A DNA stretch of 40,898 nucleotides from a virus. The DNA lies in the IMG/VR virus record IMGVR_UViG_3300044729_002012, positions 1 through 40,898 of that record. One strand, given 5' to 3'. Below are positions 1 through 7,549 of this stretch, piece after piece. Both the position numbers and the translations under genes were made by a program. Every line of letters starts with the position of its first letter. Position 1 is the first letter of the stretch. A model generated the notes under the pieces. The model was not told the origin of the DNA, did no database searches, and saw only the letters and a program-made list of their open reading frames with translations.

Positions 1-205
1 CGCGCCAGTACCGCACGCACGCCTACCGCACGCGCGCCACTACCGCACGCGCGCCAGTACCGCACGCCACTACCGCACGCACGCCACTACCGCACGCGCG
101 CCAGTACCGCACGCGCGCCACTACCGCACGCCACTACCGCACGCGCGCACGCCTACCGCACGCACGCCTACCGCACGCGCGCACGCCTACCGCACGCGCG
201 CACGC
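1..205. repeat. GC-rich tandem array, core TACCGCACGC
   Basis: Twelve copies of TACCGCACGC start at 9, 24, 41, 58, 71, 88, 105, 122, 135, 154, 169 and 188. The copies are joined by short spacers built from CGC, GCA and CCA steps, so the period varies among 13, 15, 17 and 19 bases, always in steps of two. The block is far more GC-rich than the AT-rich DNA directly after it. It reaches the window edge, so its full length is unknown. No stop codon occurs in several frames, but only because the repeat lacks stop triplets, so coding potential cannot be judged. It could be a genome-end or packaging-related repeat, a protein-binding array, or an assembly-limiting repeat. Confidence 0.85.
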
Positions 206-207
206 AA

Positions 208-254
208 AAAAAAACGGTTAACCTAAAAATAGGCTAACCGTTTTTTCGTTTTTT
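208..254. terminator. Rho-independent hairpin terminator, usable in both directions
   Basis: The sequence CGGTTAACCTA AAAA TAGGCTAACCG forms a strong stem (one bulge or mismatch) at about 215-240. It is preceded by an A-run and followed by T-runs on the + strand, so it reads as a terminator from either side. For the leftward genes ending at 261 it lies immediately downstream, which is the expected place to stop that transcript before the GC-rich repeat array. Confidence 0.85.
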
Positions 255-260
255 TTTTCG

Positions 261-1136
261 TTATATGATCAATCCACCCGCAGTATAGGTGAACACGAAA
301 CGTAAACCGTTTTTCTTAGCACGCCCCTTGGCTTTCAACGCAACCAAGATCGGATTGTTGGACCAGTGATCTTCAATCATAAGATCGTCAAGGAACCTAT
401 TGTCGGACTTATCGCCATTTATGATGTTTACCATTCTACCATTTATTTCAATCGTTTTTTCCTTGATTATTCGTTTATGGCTTTCAACATCAAATACTAT
501 GGCGCAAGATGAACCGGTTCCATGGTTTTTAAAAAACATATGGGGTGTTACTTGTTCATCGCATGAAAACGTTAAGTGATAATTCCTAAACGGAACGTTT
601 CCATTCTGTTTTAACCATGAATCATAACGTGAAAGATCTTTAGTATAATCGTAAAACAATATTTCAGGGTTTAAAACTATCATGGTGTTCCATGATAGAT
701 CAGACGTTCCATTTAGTCGAATAACCGGCGAGAATTGTTTTTTCTGACAGTATAAATAGTGTTTTCTTATTTCAGATTGTAACGATTTTAAGAATGCTTG
801 TTTTTCGGCTAGCATATAGTGGGTCCGTTTCCATCTTGCGGTTTTAGTACCGTTTTTTTGTGTTCTTATCGTTTCCATTGCCATATGTCCCGATTCGCTT
901 AAGCATATTTTAGCACAATCGCCATGATTCGCGCACAAGTTAACACCTGATTCGTTAGCGGGTTGAAGATACAATATTTTAGTGAAATAAGTGGCATAAT
1001 CTTTCTTGGTTTTTACGCTAGTGGTTAAAAGTTTAGTCGCAAGCTTTCCACCATTTTCACGATATTCGTTCCATTCACGAATAACCTTATCGATAGCTGA
1101 TTCATTAGCGTTTTCAATCGTTTTGAGACTTAACAT
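261..1136 (-). CDS. GP88-like phage protein (function unknown)
   Basis: This 291-aa protein has the pattern of the mycobacteriophage 'gene product 88' family. It shows a cysteine cluster C-x5-C-x3-C (C68, C74, C78), then RLNGTSDLSW (about 139-148), a YDYTK motif near 162, NYHLTFS, an INGDKSDNRFLDD stretch near 238-250 and a C-terminal ALKAKGRAKKNG segment. Family membership is from memory of these motifs; the family has no assigned activity, and the cysteines could hold a metal. It is the last gene of the leftward left-end block and abuts the terminator. The start is set by the ATG at 1136 with AAGGA eight bases upstream, inside a repeated GGAATAGGATAAGGAATAG leader. Confidence 0.75.
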   Translation of the reverse strand: MLSLKTIENANESAIDKVIREWNEYRENGGKLATKLLTTSVKTKKDYATYFTKILYLQPANESGVNLCANHGDCAKICLSESGHMAMETIRTQKNGTKTARWKRTHYMLAEKQAFLKSLQSEIRKHYLYCQKKQFSPVIRLNGTSDLSWNTMIVLNPEILFYDYTKDLSRYDSWLKQNGNVPFRNYHLTFSCDEQVTPHMFFKNHGTGSSCAIVFDVESHKRIIKEKTIEINGRMVNIINGDKSDNRFLDDLMIEDHWSNNPILVALKAKGRAKKNGLRFVFTYTAGGLII

Positions 1137-1172
1137 GAGTCTATTCCTTATCCTATTCCTATCGAAACAAGC

Positions 1173-1191
1173 CTAGTAAGAAGTTTACTAG
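1173..1191. other. Short hairpin in the leader of the GP88-like gene
   Basis: CTAGTAA and TTACTAG flank a five-base loop, giving a perfect 7-bp stem in the 115-base gap between the 93-aa gene and the GP88-like gene. There is no T-run on either side, so it is not a standard terminator. It may be a small RNA processing or stability element, or an operator; no direct evidence separates these. Confidence 0.35.
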
Positions 1192-1251
1192 ACTATGCCC
1201 ACACTAGCATTGAAGCAAGCTATCATATTTCAATAGCGTATGGGGTAAAAT

Positions 1252-1533
1252 TCAATCGTTCTTATACTTTCCCACCAATTGGATTGACGCAAACGGGTGG
1301 GAACCATCCCTATCGTCTTTCATATCACTTTTAGATAAATAAACGTCAATAGAGTCATAAGATCCGTTTTGAGACTTTCGACGATATAACCGACGATAGA
1401 CTCTCACTAGTTTACCATCGACAAGATCATACCTTGATCTTTTATCTTCGCAACGAATATCATGCCAACAATCTACTAATCGATCAAAGTAAACATGAGT
1501 CTTATGATCATACCATATTCTATACTTTCCCAT
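1252..1533 (-). CDS. Small basic hypothetical protein
   Basis: I do not recognise this 93-aa protein. It is rich in Arg, Lys, Asp and Tyr (for example RVYRRLYRRK near 44-53) and has no hydrophobic segment, so it is probably cytosolic; nucleic-acid contact is possible but unproven. The ATG at 1533 has AAAAGGAATAGGATA directly upstream, a good ribosome site inside the CGATA...GGAATAG leader shared with its neighbours. It lies between the GP88-like gene and two tiny membrane-protein genes, all leftward. Confidence 0.65.
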   Translation of the reverse strand: MGKYRIWYDHKTHVYFDRLVDCWHDIRCEDKRSRYDLVDGKLVRVYRRLYRRKSQNGSYDSIDVYLSKSDMKDDRDGSHPFASIQLVGKYKND

Positions 1534-1580
1534 TATCCTATTCCTTTTCTATCGTGTGTGTGTGTGAATTCAAAACCTAT

Positions 1581-1691
1581 TCAATCGGTTATGTATAAAC
1601 CTATTGCAATTGTTGCAATACATGACGCAAGAAATCCAATCAATACCATGGCGAACCAGAAACCAAGTGAACCGTATGCATAGTGTTCCAT
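1581..1691 (-). CDS. Tiny single-span membrane protein (36 aa)
   Basis: Reading left from the ATG at 1691 gives 36 residues ending in TGA at 1581. The chain starts MEHYAYGSLGFWF and continues as one long hydrophobic helix (AMVLIGFLASCIATIAIGLY) before a short ITD tail. AAGGAAT lies about nine bases before the ATG, in the same CACACACACACGATAAAGGAATAG leader that precedes the 93-aa gene. The intact ribosome site, the leader shared with neighbours and the clean transmembrane pattern support a real gene. Its function is unknown; small phage membrane peptides of this type include superinfection-exclusion and lysis-timing proteins. Confidence 0.6.
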   Translation of the reverse strand: MEHYAYGSLGFWFAMVLIGFLASCIATIAIGLYITD

Positions 1692-1727
1692 TGTACTATT
1701 CCTTTATCGTGTGTGTGTGTGTGTCAA

Positions 1728-1850
1728 TCAATACTTGTTAGAATTCCTTGCGTAACGTTCCATGTAAAGCATGCCGATAATCGGGCTGATTGCCCCTATG
1801 AAAAACATCATTCCAACTACCATACCCATAACTTGTTCGATGATTAGCAT
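1728..1850 (-). CDS. Tiny single-span membrane protein (40 aa)
   Basis: The chosen start is the ATG at 1850, preceded by AAGGAACCAAGACA; a longer in-frame form from 1916 exists but lacks a comparable ribosome site. The 40 residues begin MLIIEQVMGMVVGMMFFIGA, run on through ISPIIGML and end with a charged tail (YMERYARNSNKY), giving one membrane helix and a positively charged end. It is the first gene of the leftward left-end block. Function unknown; it forms a pair with the 36-aa membrane protein downstream. Confidence 0.55.
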   Translation of the reverse strand: MLIIEQVMGMVVGMMFFIGAISPIIGMLYMERYARNSNKY

Positions 1851-2273
1851 TGTCTTGGTTCCTTGTTTCCTTGTTCCGTTCCCGTTCCAGTCGGTTAACC
1901 TTTCCGACAACATCATGCTAAGGATACCATCGGTTCATTACAACCCCAGTATCAAAGAATTCTATGGAATTATTTTCTACTGGTTAGGATACGCTTGTTT
2001 CGTAGTGGTTTTACGTTATTATTCTACAATATTAGTGGAATATTATCTTGTTTATTGGATTGTTGGATACCCACACAATAGAATTGTTTAACCAAGACTA
2101 GACTAGGGAAACGGGCTGAAAGCTTGAAACAAGTAAGTTTAACTAGGTTAAGAATATATCGGAAAGATAAGTGAAGATAAGAATAAACGGCTTTATATAA
2201 ATCCTATCATCTTGTTTTTTCTTTCAATGAGTCATCTTGTTTTTTTTCAAGATTGTTCCAATCTCGCTTTCCT

Positions 2274-2424
2274 TTACCTATTATGTTAGCCTATTGTTTT
2301 CATTATGTTAGCATATTGTTTTCTTGTTACCTATTCCAATACTACCATAGTTTACCTACCTTAAAAGTAGAATAATATTAATTTAATTAATAGGTAAAGA
2401 GTAGAATATTATTAGTATAGGTAA
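2274..2424. repeat. Cluster of TTACCTA heptamers in both orientations
   Basis: TTACCTA occurs at 2274-2280, 2327-2333 and 2352-2358 and its complement TAGGTAA at 2391-2397 and 2418-2424. The third and fourth extend to a perfect 8-bp inverted pair TTTACCTA / TAGGTAAA at 2351-2358 and 2391-2398, flanking AT-only DNA with the palindrome TTAATTAA at 2383-2390. The arrangement resembles iterons or operators around a melting region. The binding protein is unknown. Confidence 0.55.
2280..2323 (+). repeat. Tandem 22-bp direct repeat
   Basis: Two adjacent copies of ATTATGTTAGC(C/A)TATTGTTTTC at 2280-2301 and 2302-2323 differ at one base. They sit inside the TTACCTA cluster in the divergent control region, so they are likely part of the same regulatory or origin structure. 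Confidence 0.7.
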
Positions 2425-2544
2425 TAGGTTAGTTGGAGGAAAACAATAACGAAATCAAGGTACCCTGGTCTCTCACCTCTCCCTCTCTGACCTATTTTTC
2501 ATTCATCAAATAATAACAATTAATATTATCTATCATCATCTCTT

Positions 2545-2573
2545 TTGCACTATCTATCTTCGTCTGCTATACT
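2545..2573 (+). promoter_or_regulatory. Sigma70-type promoter for the structural operon
   Basis: TTGCAC at 2545-2550 and TATACT at 2568-2573 are separated by exactly 17 bases. Transcription would start near 2580, about 27 bases before the small terminase ATG. The spacer carries ACTATCTAT, a motif that recurs upstream of two leftward genes at the right end. Whether host sigma70 or the phage sigma factor reads it is not visible. Confidence 0.65.
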
Positions 2574-2606
2574 TTCTATTAATCACAGCCTCATCGAGTT
2601 CTACCA

Positions 2607-3077
2607 ATGGCAAAGAAACCAAAAGACGTTGCCATCTCCCCTGGACAGTCTGTCTATTCTCTAGTATCACGGCCTATCTCAACGATTCGTGATTCCGAGA
2701 TAGTGGATGCTCTCAAGGATTGCAAAGGTCTTATCTATTTGACAGCGATCAAGCTTGGTTGTTCTCATCCTGATCTCGACCAGCGTATCAAGGCTAACGA
2801 CAACCTCATGTTGATTTGCAAGGGTGAGCGTGGTGGTATTGTTGACAAGGCCGAGGCCAAGTTAGTTGAGGCGATGGAAGGTGGGGCCAAGTGGGCCATT
2901 GAGATGATTCTTAAGACGCTTGGTAAGGAGCGTGGATATGTTGAGCGTCAAGAGGTTCACAACCTCACCAAAGTTCAATTGCACATAGTCGAGGAGATAG
3001 TGGATCATGGAAGCTTCGACACCACCGCAACCATCGTTGACAACAAAAACAATCAAGCTCCACAAGGTCCAAAGTGA
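2607..3077 (+). CDS. terS: Terminase small subunit, HTH type
   Basis: This 156-aa protein should bind the packaging site and load the large terminase. The section around residues 38-65 (LKDCKGLIYLTAIKLGCS and after) matches the helix-turn-helix of phage small terminases of the KGLIYLTAxKLGCSHxTL type, and GxAKWAIEMILKTLGKERGYVER is a typical following segment of that group. It directly precedes and overlaps the large terminase, as expected. The ribosome site is weak (GAG nine bases upstream), so the ATG at 2607 is chosen because it follows the promoter at 2545-2573 by a short leader. Confidence 0.85.
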   Translation: MAKKPKDVAISPGQSVYSLVSRPISTIRDSEIVDALKDCKGLIYLTAIKLGCSHPDLDQRIKANDNLMLICKGERGGIVDKAEAKLVEAMEGGAKWAIEMILKTLGKERGYVERQEVHNLTKVQLHIVEEIVDHGSFDTTATIVDNKNNQAPQGPK

Positions 3078-4290
3078 ATTCAGACACTCTACATCTCTTT
3101 ATCGTGGGTTCGTTGGCGGTCGTGGTAGCGGCAAGTCATATGTTGGCGCATATGATCTTCTATGTCGTGCGATGTCAGAACGAGGCCGAGGTCGTCTCTA
3201 CATGGTGGTGGCCCCTACTTACATCATTCTGCAAGATGCTTCAATGAGGACCGTGGTTCAGATCGCGGAAGACCTTGGTGTCATCAAAGAAAAATGGAAA
3301 CAACCACCTCGCCTGATCTTGACAAACGGTTCTGAAATCATCTTCCGCTCTGGTGACGATCCAGAAAAGTTGCGTGGTCCTAACCTCTCTGGAGTGTGGC
3401 TCGATGAGGCCTCTCTGGTGGGCGAAGAAACCTACAACGTCTGTATCGCCTGTCTTCGAGAAGCCGGTCAAGCAGGATGGCTCTCTGCCACCTTTACGCC
3501 CAAAGGCACCTCTCATTGGACCTACGAAGTATTTGCCCGTAACAGGCCCAATACTGCCCTATTCCGCTCATCAACCAAAGAGAACCCATTCCTCCCTGGA
3601 GAGTTCATCCATGCTCTCCAGACGCAATATTCCGACAAGCAAGCAGCACAAGAGATCTCAGGCGAATTCGTTGACCAGGAAGGTTGCGAATGGCCTGCGG
3701 CGCACTTCACCGGGCACATCTGGTTCGATGAATGGCCCGACAACCGCCAAATCGCACTCAAGTCGATTGGCCTTGACCCATCCAAGGGGAACGACTCCAA
3801 GCACGGTGACTTCTGCGCCATCGTCAAATTGGCACGCACCATCGAAGGCATCATCTACGTCGAAGCCGATCTTCAACGCATCGACTCCGAATCTATCGTT
3901 TCAAACATTTGCAACGAACAACAACAATTCAACGCTGATGTGGTCGTAGTGGAAACAAATCAATTTCAACATTTACTTGCCACACAGATCATTGCAACGT
4001 CAAGAAAAAAAGGCATTTCAATGCCTGTCATGTCTGTTTACAATAAAGTTTCAAAGGATGTTCGCATTCGTCGTCTTGGCCCGAACCTTTCTAACAAGAT
4101 CTTCAGGTTCAAGGCCAATCACGAAGGTACTCGACTCCTGGTGAATCAATTGCGTGAATTCCCTATGGCAAAGTACGATGATGGACCGGATGCCTTGGAA
4201 ATGGCCCTGCGTGGTATGATTTCAATCCACAATGGACGTGTTCAGACTCAAGGCAAAGGTGCGACACCAACAAGAGGAATCCGATCATGA
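3007..4290 (+). CDS. terL: Terminase large subunit (ATPase-nuclease)
   Basis: This is the packaging motor: an N-terminal ATPase translocates DNA into the prohead and a C-terminal RNase H-like nuclease cuts it. Seen motifs are Walker A GGRGSGKS (37-44), Walker B GVWLDEAS (D133, E134), the coupling motif TFTPKG (161-166) and nuclease landmarks SIGLDPSKG (about 252-260), VVVVETNQF and a C-terminal DDGPDALEMAL. The length of 427 aa is normal for the compact class. The start overlaps the small terminase by 71 bases; it is the only good ATG before the Walker A. It overlaps the portal gene by ATGA. Confidence 0.95.
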   Translation: MEASTPPQPSLTTKTIKLHKVQSEFRHSTSLYRGFVGGRGSGKSYVGAYDLLCRAMSERGRGRLYMVVAPTYIILQDASMRTVVQIAEDLGVIKEKWKQPPRLILTNGSEIIFRSGDDPEKLRGPNLSGVWLDEASLVGEETYNVCIACLREAGQAGWLSATFTPKGTSHWTYEVFARNRPNTALFRSSTKENPFLPGEFIHALQTQYSDKQAAQEISGEFVDQEGCEWPAAHFTGHIWFDEWPDNRQIALKSIGLDPSKGNDSKHGDFCAIVKLARTIEGIIYVEADLQRIDSESIVSNICNEQQQFNADVVVVETNQFQHLLATQIIATSRKKGISMPVMSVYNKVSKDVRIRRLGPNLSNKIFRFKANHEGTRLLVNQLREFPMAKYDDGPDALEMALRGMISIHNGRVQTQGKGATPTRGIRS

Positions 4291-6470
4291 ATCCGTTATC
4301 AGCACAATGGTGGCGTTCCCTTCTCTCTGGACAGCCTGCCAAGCCACCGGAAGAACCAAAGCGCAAGAAGCGTTCGCTCCGTGAAGCCGCCTACAACATG
4401 GACTTCAACCTGGGCGGGTATTCTGACCTTCTTAGCAGGTTCACAGACGGTGGTGTTTACGCATATCCAATCGTTAACGTCAAGGATCGTCTGTACGGCT
4501 CGAACTACCCCTTCTGGTACTCAGAGCAGCAGTTGAACCTGATCAGGGCACAGGCACGCCTTCTTGTAACAACCAGCCCCAACGCACAAGGTCTTCTCAA
4601 TGGACTGACAAGCTACGTCATCGGCACCGGGTTCGGTTACAGGGTCATGCCGAGGGATGGGTATGTAATTGAGGACAGTCTTATCCTGAAGGTTCAGAAT
4701 GTCCTTCGTAAATTCTTTGATGACAACGAATGGGATCTGCTCGAACAGGAGATCTTCTTCCGGTCCAGAGAAGATGGTGAGTGCTTCCTACGCTATTTCC
4801 CGCAGCCATCTGGACGGTTGTTGATTCGCACCATCGAGCCTGAACAGATCTACCAACCACCAGGAAGCAACTTTGCCGAGTGGTCTTATGGCATAAAAAC
4901 AGAATTAGAAGACGTTTTCAGCGTCGAAGCCTACAACGTGGATTACGATGCCCCACTAGGCACGGATTCTGATTCCAACCGGGAAAGCAGAACCGGAGAG
5001 ATTGTTCCAGCAGCCGACATCGTCCACATCAAGTGCAACGTCAAGAAGTCAATTAAACGTGGTTTGTCTGACTTCTCTTACGAAACACTCGACACATTCA
5101 TCACTGCTGGAAAGCTTCGCAAGAATATGGGCGAAGGTGCCTCAGTCCAATCGGCAATCGCCGCTATTCGACAGCACGATACCGCCACTCAAGAGCAAGT
5201 CGAGGATTTTGTCACTGACAATATCGACTATTCAGCCTACACTGGGATTCCACTGCGTGAGACAGGATTCCAACGAATCGAGCCTGGTTCATTTCTGGAT
5301 ATTCCGAAAGGGATGAATTACGTTCAACCACCGGGTTCTGAGAACTATGAATCTCACCTGGCAATCTTCCAGTCGCTAATGCGTTCGGCAGGAAACCGCC
5401 ACAATGCCCCTGAGTGGCTTTCTTCGAGCGATGTGTCCAATGCCAACTATGCATCGAGTTTGACGGCTGAAAGCCCATTTCTGAAGAACTGTATGCGGTT
5501 GCAGGCGATTTACAAGCGCCACTTCGGCAAGATTGTCCGTGAAGCTATCCTGACCGCTGCCGAGGCAGGGATGCTTCCTATGGGCATTGTGGATGCCATC
5601 GATGTCATTGTGACACCACCAAACGTGGAAGCCCGTGACAGAATTGCTGAATCCACGGCAAACCGCACCTATTACGAAATGAAGATCAAGAGCAGCCAAA
5701 CCATTACCCAAGAGCTTGGCCTTGATTCGGAACAAGAACGGCGCAACATGGAGCTTGAGAAAGACCAGGAAGACAAGCTCAACGCATCCGATGTTATGGG
5801 TGGCGATATGGCTCAGATCTCTGATCAGGCTCTCAATGGACTTCAAATTGAGAACCTAGTGGGCATCGTTACCCGCGTCGCTGCTGGACAGTTGACCGTG
5901 GAAGTGGGCCGTGCGGTGGCTCATGCCGCCTTCCCATTGATGAATGTGGCGCAGATTGCTGACATCTTCCCTGATAGCCTTTACCGCAGTGCAAAGGCCG
6001 CACCAGCAATGACGGGTGAACCCAAGGCTGTCACAGACCTGCCATCTGTTGGACAGTCCAAGGCGGAACCAACGCTCCCAGAAGAGCCACCAGAACCAGA
6101 AGATCCAGAAGGCGTTGCAGAATCGATTACGGAAGGCGAAGGTAAATACTCGCACATAAGCTTCAAACCGCCATCAGGAGCGGTTAAAGCCGCCAAGAAG
6201 GGCTTAGAATTGCGAAGAGAACATGGTCGTGGTGGAACGTCTGTGGGAATTGCCAGGGCGAGAGATATCGCAGGCGGCAAAGAAATGAGTCCTTCCACAG
6301 TCAAAAGAATGTTTTCATTCTTCTCCAGGCATGAGGTCGATAAGAAGGGCGAAGGCTGGGGCGAAGACTCGAACGGCTACATCGCATGGCTCTTGTGGGG
6401 TGGCGATGCAGGCTTCTCATGGTCTAGGAAGGTCAGGAACCAAATGATTGCGGCAGACAAAAAGAAATGA
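4287..6470 (+). CDS. Portal protein with an extra C-terminal phage domain
   Basis: This 727-aa protein should form the dodecameric ring at the capsid vertex. The N-terminal part (to about residue 530) has lambda-type portal character: YPFWYSEQQLNLIRAQARLL, LLNGLTSYVIGTGF, SREDGECFLRYF and a long stem/crown region. A Pro/Glu-rich linker (about 585-615) leads to a separate module at 620-727 with GLELRREHGRGGT, SVGIARARDIAGG, FFSRHEVDKKGEGWG and AWLLWGGDAG. I know this module from other phage proteins, where it is often separate or fused to head proteins; its role is unknown. ATG at 4287 overlaps the terminase stop (ATGA) and has AGAGGA upstream. Confidence 0.88.
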   Translation: MNPLSAQWWRSLLSGQPAKPPEEPKRKKRSLREAAYNMDFNLGGYSDLLSRFTDGGVYAYPIVNVKDRLYGSNYPFWYSEQQLNLIRAQARLLVTTSPNAQGLLNGLTSYVIGTGFGYRVMPRDGYVIEDSLILKVQNVLRKFFDDNEWDLLEQEIFFRSREDGECFLRYFPQPSGRLLIRTIEPEQIYQPPGSNFAEWSYGIKTELEDVFSVEAYNVDYDAPLGTDSDSNRESRTGEIVPAADIVHIKCNVKKSIKRGLSDFSYETLDTFITAGKLRKNMGEGASVQSAIAAIRQHDTATQEQVEDFVTDNIDYSAYTGIPLRETGFQRIEPGSFLDIPKGMNYVQPPGSENYESHLAIFQSLMRSAGNRHNAPEWLSSSDVSNANYASSLTAESPFLKNCMRLQAIYKRHFGKIVREAILTAAEAGMLPMGIVDAIDVIVTPPNVEARDRIAESTANRTYYEMKIKSSQTITQELGLDSEQERRNMELEKDQEDKLNASDVMGGDMAQISDQALNGLQIENLVGIVTRVAAGQLTVEVGRAVAHAAFPLMNVAQIADIFPDSLYRSAKAAPAMTGEPKAVTDLPSVGQSKAEPTLPEEPPEPEDPEGVAESITEGEGKYSHISFKPPSGAVKAAKKGLELRREHGRGGTSVGIARARDIAGGKEMSPSTVKRMFSFFSRHEVDKKGEGWGEDSNGYIAWLLWGGDAGFSWSRKVRNQMIAADKKK

Positions 6471-7519
6471 TTGATGCCCCGCTATTTATTGCCAACACGG
6501 AAACCACCTTGAGATCCATCGCATTTGCGACCAAGGTGGTCAGAACCATCGATAGGAAGCACAAGGAAGCACTCCTATCCTTGGACCGCAACAAGTTCGG
6601 GTCGAACTTTGAATACGAAACCATGTCGGTTTTTGCTGCCATCATGCGCTTGGTCAGCCATGACGCTCCAGCATTGATCAAAAAGCACTATAACGAAATT
6701 ACAAAGATCATTTCGGACAAAATTGAACACACGGTGATGGAAGCAAGATCGAAGATTGCCACCACGGTGTTTCCCGACTTATCCGCACAACAAGTGTCTC
6801 TTATTGTGGCTAATCAGCAGATACCGCAGAAGATTTACAACGCATTGAAGAGGAGTGGGTCTTCACCGAGGCAAATCGCCAGCATGATTGCCATCATGGG
6901 CAATCCAGCGGAGCGGCGTAGGCTTCTGGATGATTACTTTAGAAGGCTCAGAAATGCCGCCTACACGTCCGTTCGTACGGGAATGGCCTCAATGGCTGGA
7001 CAAGTCAATCGAGAGGTTTACGACTCAATTCCTGCGGATGTGATCGGATTTCAGGTTCTAGGCATACTTGACAATCGCATCAGGCCTGCACACAGGGCGA
7101 GACATGGCACCATCTACTACAAAGTGCCTGGCGTGGGCCGACCAGGGTTTGAGCAGATGCCAAACCCGCCACTCGAGGCCGATGGCAGCTATGCTTTCAA
7201 TTGCCGATGTTCTTTAATTCCAGTCTTTAAAGGCGATGACACAAAAGCCAGGGATATCCGTGGAAGAATAATTCCAAACGCCAAAGTCTTTTCTGTGTGG
7301 TTCGATAGGCAGACAGAGGCGGCGAAAATTGCAATTGTTGGGAAAAAACGCTACATGGCAGCGGTAAGTCGCAAAGGTGGTGGCTCACCCAACTGGATTG
7401 AGTTCTTGGACAGCAAAACCGGAATACTCATGACAGATAAAGAAATAGAAAATGAGACAAGGACAAAAAGAAAAAATAGAATAGCAAGACTTTACTCAAA
7501 AATTTCTATGAACTCTTGA
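6467..7519 (+). CDS. Mu gpF-like head morphogenesis protein
   Basis: This 350-aa minor head protein probably sits inside the prohead at the portal. The diagnostic segment is about residues 195-255: VLGILDNRIRPAHRARHGTIYY, then a proline-rich stretch, then YAFNCRCSLIPVF, matching the conserved Arg/His and NCRC motifs of the Mu gpF/SPP1 gp7 family. The start overlaps the portal stop codon (ATGA), and the order portal then gpF-like then protease is standard. The C-terminal 60 residues are very basic and lie in DNA more AT-rich than the rest of the gene. Confidence 0.88.
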   Translation: MIDAPLFIANTETTLRSIAFATKVVRTIDRKHKEALLSLDRNKFGSNFEYETMSVFAAIMRLVSHDAPALIKKHYNEITKIISDKIEHTVMEARSKIATTVFPDLSAQQVSLIVANQQIPQKIYNALKRSGSSPRQIASMIAIMGNPAERRRLLDDYFRRLRNAAYTSVRTGMASMAGQVNREVYDSIPADVIGFQVLGILDNRIRPAHRARHGTIYYKVPGVGRPGFEQMPNPPLEADGSYAFNCRCSLIPVFKGDDTKARDIRGRIIPNAKVFSVWFDRQTEAAKIAIVGKKRYMAAVSRKGGGSPNWIEFLDSKTGILMTDKEIENETRTKRKNRIARLYSKISMNS

Positions 7520-7543
7520 CATAGGGTTACAAGTTGATAGCAT
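7516..7543 (+). promoter_or_regulatory. Possible promoter for the protease-capsid genes, leaderless
   Basis: TTGACA at 7516-7521 and TAGCAT at 7538-7543 are 16 bases apart in the only gap of the packaging cluster. The TTGACA overlaps the stop codon of the gpF-like gene. Initiation seven bases after the -10 element would fall at 7550, the A of the next start codon, and that start has no ribosome site, so a leaderless transcript is possible. The same TTGACA-16-TAGxAT layout occurs at 40554-40581. Confidence 0.4.
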
Positions 7544-7549
7544 CTCAGT

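Larger units (their letters stand above)
1917..2606. other. AT-rich divergent control region, no gene seen
   Basis: About 690 bases separate the leftward left-end genes from the rightward structural operon. I see no convincing gene: hydrophobic open frames on the + strand up to 2091 have no ribosome site and lie antisense to the 40-aa gene. The region holds direct repeats TCATCTTGTTTTTT at 2207-2220 and 2232-2245, a tandem 22-bp repeat at 2280-2323, five copies of the heptamer TTACCTA in both orientations between 2274 and 2424, an AT-rich palindromic core at 2377-2391 and a rightward promoter at 2545-2573. It is the best candidate in the window for a switch region or replication origin. Confidence 0.6.

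Noticed and set aside
1-205. The GC-rich array as a CRISPR
   Set aside because: Spacers are only three to nine bases and themselves repetitive, with no cas gene.
1-234. Open frame through the GC-rich array
   Set aside because: Several frames are open simply because the repeat has no stop triplets, and it is cut by the window edge.
1495-1683. 62-aa + strand frame at the left end
   Set aside because: It is antisense to the 36-aa and 93-aa leftward genes, which have ribosome sites.
1771-2091. 106-aa + strand hydrophobic frame
   Set aside because: Its first part is antisense to the 40-aa membrane gene, there is no ribosome site, and the hydrophobicity comes from AT-rich DNA.
3353-3949. 198-aa + strand frame inside the large terminase
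   Set aside because: The terminase frame carries all ATPase and nuclease motifs; this frame is a Ser/Pro/Thr-rich shadow.
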